Positions 36,859 to 44,329 of a stretch of 64,000 bases of DNA are shown one piece after another. Origin of the DNA: an uncultured Colwellia sp. (lineage in GTDB: Bacteria; Pseudomonadota; Gammaproteobacteria; Enterobacterales; Alteromonadaceae); NCBI GenBank assembly GCA_913058395.1, contig CAJXQI010000001.1, forward strand, positions 1-64,000, written 5' to 3'. The notes beneath the pieces were generated by a model, which had not been told where the DNA came from, did not search any database, and saw only the letters and a list, made by a program, of their open reading frames with translations. A program made the translations under genes and the position numbers. Numbering within the stretch: the stretch's first letter is position 1; each line of letters starts with the position of its first letter.

Positions 36859-37106
36859 AAATTTTTGTCATGTTAAAACCAAATGTTGGCCTTATTCTAC
36901 TGGTAAATTGAGTGAAGCCAAGCGAGAAAATAATGAGAAATGGTTTTTTAATAAATAAAACGAAAAACTGCTCATTTTTTTAGCGATATTTATTGCTATG
37001 GTGGCAATGTTCCTATAACATTCGCCTCCATTATTTTTAACTCGTATGGTGCTTGGCAGCAATAATGACTGATCAAGTGGCGATACGGCCTTAACAGAGG
37101 TTTCCC

Positions 37107-37319
37107 ATGAAAGACGGTATTCATCCAAATTATGTAGAGTTCAAGGCAACTTGCTCTTGTGGTAACGTTATTACAACTCGTTCAACTGTAGGTAAAGACT
37201 TACACCTTGACGTATGTTCAGAATGTCACCCATTCTACACTGGTAAGCAAAAAGCTGCTGAGACTGGCGGTCGTGTTGATAAATTCAACAAGCGTTTTGG
37301 TGCTCTTAGCAAGAAGTAA
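37107..37319 (+). CDS. rpmE: 50S ribosomal protein L31, zinc type
   Basis: This 70-aa protein of the large subunit is the cysteine-containing (C+) L31 form. The zinc ligands are visible in CSCGN at 16-20 and CSECHP at 37-42, followed by YTGKQK. AGAGG precedes the ATG. It is a single-gene unit with its own terminator and diverges from priA. Confidence 0.98.
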   Translation: MKDGIHPNYVEFKATCSCGNVITTRSTVGKDLHLDVCSECHPFYTGKQKAAETGGRVDKFNKRFGALSKK

Positions 37320-37339
37320 TTCTGCTAAATTACCAGATG

Positions 37340-37366
37340 AAAAAGCGCCTATGGGCGCTTTTTTTA
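37340..37366 (+). terminator. Rho-independent terminator of rpmE
   Basis: AAAAGCGCC-TAT-GGGCGCTTTT forms a GC-rich stem followed by a T run, about 20 bp after the rpmE stop. Confidence 0.9.
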
Positions 37367-37581
37367 TATCTTTAAATTCAAAACCACCTTCTTTATTTTA
37401 ATCCTCTCAAAGGTTTTTCATTCTAATCGTCATGGCATAACCCGAACTTTGGGTGATGCGTGCTGCTTATCTTAAGTTCAGGTTACTTAAAAATATTATT
37501 TTATTTTTCTTTTATTTAAACCCTTTTACTTCATACTGCATCTAACCTAATAACTATGTAAAACATCGAGAATTTGTTTTT

Positions 37582-38139
37582 TTGGACAAGTTAAAAATTA
37601 TTGATGCCCATGAACGTTTTAGCCCAGATGTTGAGTCGCAGTGGATAGCACAAGCTCAGCAGGGAAACCAACAGGCATTTCATCACTTATATGAAAACTA
37701 TCACCGCCGTATTTATGCGTTGTGCTGGCGCATGATGGCAGATAAAGACAGTGCTGAAGATGTTTGTCAGGAAGTGTTTGTGCAACTATGGCAAAAAATT
37801 AATAACTTTCGTGGTGAAAGTAAATTTTCCACTTGGTTACATAGTGTCGCTACCAATATAGTTTTAGGACATATTCGAAAGAATAAAACTTGGATCCAAC
37901 GTATTTTCAGTATTGAAGAGCAAGTGGTTGAAGACATCGCAGTAGAAATGCCTGAGCTATCAAATTTAGATAAGAATATTCAATCTTTGCCAGAACGAGC
38001 AAGGCTAGTGTTTATTTTATTTGCCATTGAAGGCTATCGTCACGAAGAAATATCTAAAATGTTGGGAATGGCGGTAGGCTCGAGTAAATCACAATATCAT
38101 CGAGCTAAAGGTTTATTACGCGAGTCGTTAGGTGAGTAA
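37582..38139 (+). CDS. ECF-type RNA polymerase sigma factor
   Basis: This 185-aa sigma-70 family protein has region 2 (about 32-100, with RIYALCWRMMADKDSAEDVCQ and FSTWLHSVATNIV) and region 4 (about 128-180, with YRHEEISKMLGMAVGSSKSQ) but no regions 1 or 3, so it is an ECF factor. The only good start is a TTG at 37582. It is followed after 3 bp by a membrane protein that is probably its anti-sigma factor, then by a DUF4097 gene. Autoregulation is expected, but I cannot identify its promoter. Confidence 0.9.
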   Translation: MDKLKIIDAHERFSPDVESQWIAQAQQGNQQAFHHLYENYHRRIYALCWRMMADKDSAEDVCQEVFVQLWQKINNFRGESKFSTWLHSVATNIVLGHIRKNKTWIQRIFSIEEQVVEDIAVEMPELSNLDKNIQSLPERARLVFILFAIEGYRHEEISKMLGMAVGSSKSQYHRAKGLLRESLGE

Positions 38140-38142
38140 TAT

Positions 38143-38670
38143 ATGAAACAGACAATGACTGACAGTAAAAATGCAGAGCAAAATTTAAAAGCTGCTATAG
38201 CAGAATTGCCGCGAGAAATGACACCTGAACGTGATTTATGGTCAGGTATCGAAAAGGCAATTAACCAAAATTCGCAAACAGCATCGCCAAGCCAACATTC
38301 AAAAGCTAAGGTTTTTATGCCGACAGCGTGGGCGGCATCGGTTGTTGCTGCTGTACTGCTAACATGGGTAACCTTAGGACCAACACCAGATAATAGCGAG
38401 CAACAGGTCAATTTGGTTGTTGAAATGCAACAAGACTTTGAACAGCAAAAGAAAACTATGTTAGTGAGCTTTGGTACGCCAGACGTGAAAAAATTACCAA
38501 CTGCAATGCAAACAGAATTAACGAAGTTGAGCTCGGCTCAACAAACAATTAGCAAAGCACTTGCTGATGATCCTAATAATAGTGACTTGTTAAATCTATT
38601 ACGCTGGACACAGAAGCAAGAGTTAGATTTACTAAAGCAATTATATAGTCCGCAGTGGCAAACAATATAG
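38143..38670 (+). CDS. Probable anti-sigma factor, membrane-anchored
   Basis: This 175-aa protein has a soluble N-terminal part (about 1-62, with PREMTPERDLWSGIEKAI), one membrane segment (about 65-82) and a Gln-rich periplasmic helical tail (about 90-175). It lacks the HxxxCxxC zinc motif of ZAS anti-sigma factors. Its position 3 bp after an ECF sigma gene and its topology support an anti-sigma role. There is no direct sequence signature that proves it. Confidence 0.75.
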   Translation: MKQTMTDSKNAEQNLKAAIAELPREMTPERDLWSGIEKAINQNSQTASPSQHSKAKVFMPTAWAASVVAAVLLTWVTLGPTPDNSEQQVNLVVEMQQDFEQQKKTMLVSFGTPDVKKLPTAMQTELTKLSSAQQTISKALADDPNNSDLLNLLRWTQKQELDLLKQLYSPQWQTI

Positions 38671-38711
38671 TCGTTATTTAGTTGTTAACGAACAAGAAAT
38701 AAGAGGTTTAT

Positions 38712-39653
38712 ATGGGAAACTTAAGAAGTTATTTACCACTGATATTGCTAACAACAGCAATACCAACATTAGCTGGCGAGAAGATTGACGAATCAATGTC
38801 ATTGAATGGCGCCAAAAGTGTCATTATTGAAAATTTACGCGGTGAAGTAAAAGTAACGGGTAACAACGGGGATACAGTTTCTGTTGTTGGTGAGCTTGAT
38901 GATAAAGCTGAAGGTCTAACTTTTGAAAAGTCAGGTTCACGTATAATTATAAAAGTTGAAATACCGCACAATAGCCATAATGGTTGGGGTGCTGATGGCT
39001 CTGAACTAAGCATAAAATTGCCTAAGCATGTACGTGTAAGCTTTAAAGGTGTGTCTTCTGATATTGATATCGATAACTTTACCAATGGCGTTGAAATTCA
39101 AACGGTTAGTGGTGACGTAACCGCTAAAAACCTAATGCAGCAAGTCGAGTTAGCCACGGTAAGTGGTAATATTGAAAGCAAAAACTTATCAGGTAAGTTA
39201 CGTCTGTCATCGGTTAGTGGTGATATTGAAGATAAAAACTCTTCAGGTCGAGCACACTTTAAAACGGTTAGTGGCAGCTTAAGTTCAAGTTCTAGCGCTA
39301 ATGAAATATCAGCTAACTCGGTATCGGGTGATATTAAATTACGTTTAGCTGAAATTGATGAGTTAATTGTTTCAACAGTCAGTGGTGAGTTTAATAGCGA
39401 ACTTTCATTAAATGATGATGGCTTACTTAAAATGTCGAGCGTTAGTGGTGACTTGCAGGTTAACTTTAAGAATGAAGTACAAGCAAGTTTTAGCTTAAAA
39501 ACTAATGCTGGCGGCGACATCATTAATCGCCTTACATCGGCACAAGCGAAACGAGCAAAGTATGGACCTAGCTCTAAGCTATCATTTGAAACAGGTAATG
39601 GTAGCAGCTCAGTACGCGCAAGTACTGTAAGTGGTAGCATAGTTGTTAAGTAA
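38712..39653 (+). CDS. Exported DUF4097 beta-solenoid-like protein
   Basis: This 313-aa protein has a signal peptide (about 1-21) and a DUF4097 domain that repeats the pattern T/S-V-S-G-D/N/S about nine times (QTVSGDV, ATVSGNI, SSVSGDI, KTVSGSL and so on). Each repeat is about 20 residues, which suggests stacked beta turns. It contains no cysteine in the mature part. It is the third gene of the sigma/anti-sigma unit and is probably a target or envelope sensor of that system. The function is otherwise unknown. AGAGG precedes the ATG. Confidence 0.85.
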   Translation: MGNLRSYLPLILLTTAIPTLAGEKIDESMSLNGAKSVIIENLRGEVKVTGNNGDTVSVVGELDDKAEGLTFEKSGSRIIIKVEIPHNSHNGWGADGSELSIKLPKHVRVSFKGVSSDIDIDNFTNGVEIQTVSGDVTAKNLMQQVELATVSGNIESKNLSGKLRLSSVSGDIEDKNSSGRAHFKTVSGSLSSSSSANEISANSVSGDIKLRLAEIDELIVSTVSGEFNSELSLNDDGLLKMSSVSGDLQVNFKNEVQASFSLKTNAGGDIINRLTSAQAKRAKYGPSSKLSFETGNGSSSVRASTVSGSIVVK

Positions 39654-39908
39654 CAAATAAAGTACTTACAAGCGTTAAACGTTCGCCCCCATATGTGCGG
39701 GCGTTTAGCGAAAATATTCGTTAAAATATTTGCTACAATTATTATTTTAGCCCCACCTCGTTACAATATTTCTTTTCATTCTATCATTTTGCTCAGCAGC
39801 AAATTCTGCTACATTAGCTCTCTTTATTTTCGAATAATTTTTTAGTGCTCATTGGTGTAATAAACACGCTAATTAGTAAAGATTATCGCCAAGCGTTTAG
39901 GGTGTAAT

Positions 39909-41327
39909 ATGGCCGATCGAAAGCCAGCCAAATTTAGTAAAAATAACCAGTTTCCTCGTGACAAACAAATTGATGAACTAAAAGTTCCACCACATTCTTT
40001 AGAAGCTGAACAGTCAGTTTTAGGTGGCTTATTGTTAGACAATGAAACCTGGGACAGAGTAAGTGAGCGTGTTGTTGCACAAGACTTTTACAGTCGTTCG
40101 CACCGTATTACTTTTGAAACCGTTGGCGCGCTAATTGAAGTCGGCGAACCTGTTGATTTAATCACCCTTTCTGAAGCCTTAGAAAACGATCAAAAATTAG
40201 AAGACGCTGGTGGTTTTGTTTATCTCGCTGAGATGATGAAGAATACGCCAAGTGCTGCCAACATTACAGCTTATGCCGATATCGTGCGCGAACGTGCCGT
40301 TACCCGCGAAATGATCAGTGTTGCCAATGAAATTGCTGAAGCGGGCTATGATCCACAAGGACGAACCAGTGCAGACTTACTCGATTTTGCTGAAACCAAG
40401 GTGTTTGCCATTGCCGAGCAACGGGCGAATAAGTCGGAAGGGCCTGAAAATATTGATTCAGTACTAGAAAAAACCGTGGATAGAATTGAGAAACTTTGTT
40501 CTGCACCAACCGGTGGTGTGACAGGTGTTTCTAGTGGTTATACTGATTTAGATAAAATGACCGCAGGCTTTCAAAAGTCCGATTTAATTATTGTTGCCGC
40601 TCGTCCATCAATGGGTAAAACTACTTTCGCGATGAATATCGCGGAACATGCAGCAATGACCGAAGATAAACCTGCGCTTATTTTCAGTTTAGAGATGCCT
40701 TCAGAACAGCTAATGATGAGAATGTTAGCCTCACTTGGACGTATTGACCAAACCAAAATTCGTACAGGTCAGTTAGAAGATGAAGACTGGGCTCGATTAT
40801 CATCAACGATGGGCTTGTTGATGGAAAAAGGCAAAATGTATATTGATGATGCTGCTGGTTTAACACCAACCGATGTTCGTTCTCGTGCTCGTCGTATTGC
40901 CCGTGATCATGGCGGTATTAGTATGATCATGATCGATTATTTGCAATTGATGCGTGCTCCTCAGTTTTCTGATAATCGTACCTTGGAAATTGCCGAAATA
41001 TCACGGTCGTTAAAAGCATTGGCGAAAGAATTAGAAGTGCCAGTTGTGGCACTATCTCAGCTTAACCGTGGTTTGGAGCAACGTTCAGATAAACGTCCGA
41101 TTAACTCAGATTTACGTGAATCTGGTTCAATAGAGCAGGATGCCGATTTAATCATGTTTATTTATCGTGATGAGGTTTATCACGACGATTCAGAATTTAA
41201 AGGCATGGCAGAAATTATTATTGGTAAGCAGCGTAATGGTCCAATTGGGCGTGTGCCTTTGACTTTCCAAGGTCAATTCTCACGTTTTGATAATTATGCT
41301 GGTCCACATGTACTCGAAGAAGATTAA
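39909..41327 (+). CDS. dnaB: Replicative DNA helicase DnaB
   Basis: This 472-aa hexameric helicase unwinds DNA at the replication fork. It has an N-terminal DnaG-interacting helical domain (about 20-125, with PPHSLEAEQSVLGGLL) and a RecA-type ATPase with Walker A ARPSMGKTT and Walker B MIMIDYLQLM. The C-terminal DLRESGSIEQDAD block is also typical. No intein is present. It is followed after 6 bp by alr, the same order as in many gammaproteobacteria. Confidence 0.98.
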   Translation: MADRKPAKFSKNNQFPRDKQIDELKVPPHSLEAEQSVLGGLLLDNETWDRVSERVVAQDFYSRSHRITFETVGALIEVGEPVDLITLSEALENDQKLEDAGGFVYLAEMMKNTPSAANITAYADIVRERAVTREMISVANEIAEAGYDPQGRTSADLLDFAETKVFAIAEQRANKSEGPENIDSVLEKTVDRIEKLCSAPTGGVTGVSSGYTDLDKMTAGFQKSDLIIVAARPSMGKTTFAMNIAEHAAMTEDKPALIFSLEMPSEQLMMRMLASLGRIDQTKIRTGQLEDEDWARLSSTMGLLMEKGKMYIDDAAGLTPTDVRSRARRIARDHGGISMIMIDYLQLMRAPQFSDNRTLEIAEISRSLKALAKELEVPVVALSQLNRGLEQRSDKRPINSDLRESGSIEQDADLIMFIYRDEVYHDDSEFKGMAEIIIGKQRNGPIGRVPLTFQGQFSRFDNYAGPHVLEED

Positions 41328-41333
41328 GTCTTA

Positions 41334-42407
41334 ATGTTACGTACAGCAACCGCGGTTATTGACCTAAAGGCGTTAAGTAGCAATTATCGCTTAATTCAAA
41401 CCATGTCACCCGATAGTAAAATTTTAGCTGTGTTAAAAGCTAACGGTTACGGGCATGGTTTAGAACGCATTGCAAAAGCGTTACCTAATGCTGATGCCTT
41501 TGGTGTTGCACGTATTGATGAAGCGCTCGCACTTAGGGCGGCAGGTATTGTTAAGCCCATAGTATTACTTGAAGGCTTTTTTGCTGAAACTGACATTGAT
41601 ATTCTTGCCGTTAATAACTTACAAACTATCGTACATAATACCCCGCAGCTTGACGCGATCATTAATGCCAACCTAGAAAAACCGTTAAAAGTTTGGCTGA
41701 AAATTGATACCGGCATGCACCGCTTAGGTATAAACCCTGAGCAGTTAGCACATTTTTATCGAGCGTTAAGTACATCAAAAAACGTGCAACAACCGATAGT
41801 TTTGATGAGTCACTTGGGCTGCGCAGATGAAAAAGACAATTCGGCAACACCTAAACAAATAGCATTGTTTAATGAACTTACTGCTGAATTAGCATTGGAA
41901 AAAAGCTTAGCTAACTCTGCCGGAGTATTAGCGTGGCCAGAAAGTCATTATCAATGGATTCGCCCTGGGCTTTTACTTTATGGCGTATCACCATTACCAA
42001 CAGATGTTGCAGTCGACGGTATATTGCCTGTGATGACCTTACAATCAAGTTTAATTGCGACTAGAGAAATTGCAGCGGGTGAAGCGGTAGGTTACAGCGG
42101 TGCTTGGGTTAGCAAAAAGAAAACCACCATTGGCGTAGTTGCCATTGGTTATGGTGATGGTTACCCTCGTCATGCACCTAATGGCACTCCGGTATTAGTT
42201 AATGGCCGTCGTGTGCCGCTTATTGGCCGAGTATCAATGGACATGATAACGGTTGATTTAGGTGTCAATGCCGCGGATCAAGTTGGCGACATTGCGACGT
42301 TATGGGGCAAAGGTTTACCAGTAGAAGAAGTTGCAGAGTATGCCACCACAATACCTTACGAGCTGCTTTGTAACATCACTCGTCGTGTACTTATTCAATT
42401 AGCATAA
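41334..42407 (+). CDS. alr: Alanine racemase
   Basis: This is a PLP enzyme of 357 aa that makes D-alanine for peptidoglycan. The PLP lysine lies in VLKANGYGHG (near residue 34) and the catalytic tyrosine in the C-terminal domain (GYSGAW region, near 255). The RVSMDMITVDL motif is also present. It starts 6 bp after dnaB and is probably co-transcribed with it. Confidence 0.97.
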   Translation: MLRTATAVIDLKALSSNYRLIQTMSPDSKILAVLKANGYGHGLERIAKALPNADAFGVARIDEALALRAAGIVKPIVLLEGFFAETDIDILAVNNLQTIVHNTPQLDAIINANLEKPLKVWLKIDTGMHRLGINPEQLAHFYRALSTSKNVQQPIVLMSHLGCADEKDNSATPKQIALFNELTAELALEKSLANSAGVLAWPESHYQWIRPGLLLYGVSPLPTDVAVDGILPVMTLQSSLIATREIAAGEAVGYSGAWVSKKKTTIGVVAIGYGDGYPRHAPNGTPVLVNGRRVPLIGRVSMDMITVDLGVNAADQVGDIATLWGKGLPVEEVAEYATTIPYELLCNITRRVLIQLA

Positions 42408-42436
42408 ATACCTAAGGGAGAAGTGTTGCCTTAGTG

Positions 42437-42856
42437 CTATTCGCCACTAACCGTTAATACTAAGGTGCGTGCACCACCATTGTCACGATGTTCTCCTAAA
42501 TAAACACCTTGCCAAATACCTAAGTTCATTTGACCATTCGTTAATGGAATACTAACGCTACTACCTAACGTACTGGCTTTAATGTGTGCCGGCATATCGT
42601 CAGAACCTTCATATGTATGGCGATAATAGGGCGCATTTTCAGGGACGAACTGATTAAAGTGCCGCTCCATATCATCACGTACGGTTGAGTCTGCATTTTC
42701 ATTAATGGTTAGCGACGCTGAAGAGTGTTTGATAAAAATGTGCAGTAAACCACAGCGCCCGGAAGATAGTTTGGCAAGCACTTGTTCAATATCGCTGGTG
42801 ATCAAATGAAAACCGCGTGCACGAGGCTTTAAAGATAACTCAATTTGTTGCCACAT
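42437..42856 (-). CDS. yjbQ: YjbQ family (UPF0047) protein
   Basis: This 139-aa protein carries the UPF0047 signature: GLLHIFIKHSSASLTINENAD, then a DM-x-RHFN segment and the C-terminal GIWQGVYLGEHR. Some members complement thiamin-phosphate synthase mutants weakly, but the true substrate is not settled. GAGAGAG precedes the ATG. It converges on alr with a gap of about 30 bp. Confidence 0.9.
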   Translation of the reverse strand: MWQQIELSLKPRARGFHLITSDIEQVLAKLSSGRCGLLHIFIKHSSASLTINENADSTVRDDMERHFNQFVPENAPYYRHTYEGSDDMPAHIKASTLGSSVSIPLTNGQMNLGIWQGVYLGEHRDNGGARTLVLTVSGE

Positions 42857-42986
42857 AAGACTCTCTCAATAGGAAAATATATATCATAGCACCAGGATTG
42901 TTTTGAACGTCGATATTGTTGCGCATCGACATGTATGTTCATACGTGGATGTAAGTTACTAGAGTAATGTAGGAGCAATTACCGAG

Positions 42987-43067
42987 ATGCACTAATGCCT
43001 TGTAAGACAGGATGTCTAAGAAAGGCCTGAACATCGTCGCTCTTTCGCATCCATGCGATCGTGACAT
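42987..43067. repeat. Intergenic repeat family A, copy 1
   Basis: This 81-bp unit starts ATGCACTAATGCCTTG and ends GCATCCATGCGATCGTGACA plus T. It is about 95 percent identical by eye to copy 2, which begins 151 bp further on. It carries an internal short hairpin around GTAAGACAGGATGTC. Confidence 0.8.
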
Positions 43068-43131
43068 TGCCTGCATGGACGTAGGTACTAAGTTTTTGTC
43101 AGGAACAAAAAAACTGACCGTTCATCGACGT

Positions 43132-43219
43132 GCATGGATGCATTAATGCCTTGTAAGACAAGGATGTCTGAGAAAGGCCTGAACATCGTCACTCTTTCGC
43201 ATCCATGCGATCGTGACAT
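43132..43219. repeat. Intergenic repeat family A, copy 2 (hairpin-forming)
   Basis: This copy is bounded by GCATGGATGC (43132-43141) and its exact complement GCATCCATGC (43199-43208). An inner hairpin, CCTTGT-AAG-ACAAGG, lies between them. The whole unit could fold into a branched stem-loop, like REP/MITE-type elements. Confidence 0.8.
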
Positions 43220-43235
43220 ACCGTTTATCCTGAAC

Positions 43236-43263
43236 ATAAAAAAGCCCCGAATGAACGAGGCTT
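43236..43263 (-). terminator. Terminator of the cheX-like gene
   Basis: On the minus strand AAGCCTCG and CGGGGCTT form an 8-bp stem with one G-T pair, followed by a run of T. It lies about 20 bp after the stop codon. Confidence 0.8.
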
Positions 43264-43282
43264 ATTATGGTGCTTAAATAGC

Positions 43283-43750
43283 TTACTTGTCGAAACTGAA
43301 TTCTATATATGCTTTGCCGTGCTCTGCAGAGGCAAGAGGGATAATCACGATTGGTCCGTCAGCTTTATGAGTAATCGTGTGATCCTTACCTGAAACAACC
43401 ATAGGTGTGGCCATATCAAACTCAATACCTTTTTCACTAAGCATGCGCTTAGCGCCGCCGGTAACCATGTTAGTAATTTCACCGACTAAATCAGTAATTT
43501 CTTCATTGATTTCATCAGGACCTTCACCAACCATGCTTTTCATCGTTGCTAAGGCAAGCTTACCTTCAAACGTAATAGATAATGACCCTTTAGTTTGCTC
43601 ACTTACCATACCTATTAAGCCAGAAACATCACCATGAGCCACTTCGTTTTTCTTTAAACGAGGTTTTTCGGGAGTTAGTTCCATTCGAGCCATGGTAGAC
43701 ATAACATTAAGCATTGAAGATAAAAACGGGTTAATAAACTCTACATTCAT
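43283..43750 (-). CDS. Chemotaxis phosphatase CheX-like protein
   Basis: This 155-aa protein belongs to the CheC/CheX family of CheY-P phosphatases. The active-site helix pattern E-x2-N is visible in DLVGEITNMVTGGAK. A second conserved element (PMVVSGKDHTI) follows. GGAA lies 6 bases before the ATG at 43750; the frame opens slightly earlier at 43762. No other chemotaxis genes are in the window, so it is an orphan. Its role could be in motility or in another response-regulator pathway. Confidence 0.85.
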   Translation of the reverse strand: MNVEFINPFLSSMLNVMSTMARMELTPEKPRLKKNEVAHGDVSGLIGMVSEQTKGSLSITFEGKLALATMKSMVGEGPDEINEEITDLVGEITNMVTGGAKRMLSEKGIEFDMATPMVVSGKDHTITHKADGPIVIIPLASAEHGKAYIEFSFDK

Positions 43751-43828
43751 AAAGTATTCCAAAACCTTTTGGTTTTAACTAGCTATTTGATTTTGCACTG
43801 ATATGAGCAGAATCTATATGAACTAGTA

Positions 43829-44329
43829 TTAATTATTATTCACTATAGTATCAATAGTAACTGATCTTTTGAAAGTTAGGCTACCTTTTATCGACTTATC
43901 GCGAAAATTAACCGTATTTATTTGCTTTGCATAACTGTTAATTAACAAATTGTTGGTTATTTTTAGCCCAAGTAGCGAATGATGAAACTCAGCTTCTTGG
44001 TAAATAAAAATATTGCCTTTGTTTATCTCTAGCCCGACCCAATTCAATATCACTGCTTTATCTTGATAATGTAACTGAAAATGACTTTCAATATATTGGC
44101 GAATGATGCTTTCGTATTCTGGGTGCGCAACTGAAAAGTGTATTTGTTTGGCTTCTGCAATAGCATTGTCAATGTCGTGAGCCGTTATTTGATGAATAAC
44201 TTCTATCGATTGGCTGTTTTCATTTAATGCTAAGTCAGTAATGCTGAAAAAATAACGGTGGGCAACCGCATTTGCGGCTAACCCACACAATAGCAAAACA
44301 AAAAAGCGTTTAGCTATGCTGATGTACAT
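43829..44329 (-). CDS. DUF6702 family exported protein
   Basis: This 166-aa protein has a signal peptide (VLLLCGLAANAVAH) and a beta-rich body beginning HRYFFSITDLALNENSQSIE, the DUF6702 pattern. The function is unknown. Its start codon shares one base with the stop of the upstream M1 peptidase gene (TAATG), so the two are translationally coupled. This suggests a partner or accessory role for the peptidase. Confidence 0.78.
   Translation of the reverse strand: MYISIAKRFFVLLLCGLAANAVAHRYFFSITDLALNENSQSIEVIHQITAHDIDNAIAEAKQIHFSVAHPEYESIIRQYIESHFQLHYQDKAVILNWVGLEINKGNIFIYQEAEFHHSLLGLKITNNLLINSYAKQINTVNFRDKSIKGSLTFKRSVTIDTIVNNN

Larger units (their letters stand above)
42857..43282. other. Intergenic region filled by repeat family A
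   Basis: This 426-bp gap between divergent yjbQ and the cheX-like gene (whose 3' end faces it) contains no ORF. It is largely made of two copies of a hairpin-forming repeat plus a degenerate left-hand remnant (42910-42986), and ends in the cheX terminator. Confidence 0.6.

Noticed and set aside
39098-39640. Minus-strand frame opposite the DUF4097 gene
   Set aside because: It is a shadow of the repetitive coding strand, without a ribosome site or family resemblance.
39674-39705. CGCCC...GGGCG hairpin after the DUF4097 gene considered as a terminator
   Set aside because: The stem is short and no T run follows.
42987-43219. Two repeat copies considered as a minimal CRISPR or attC array
   Set aside because: The units are long, hairpin-forming and only two; no cas or integrase gene is nearby.
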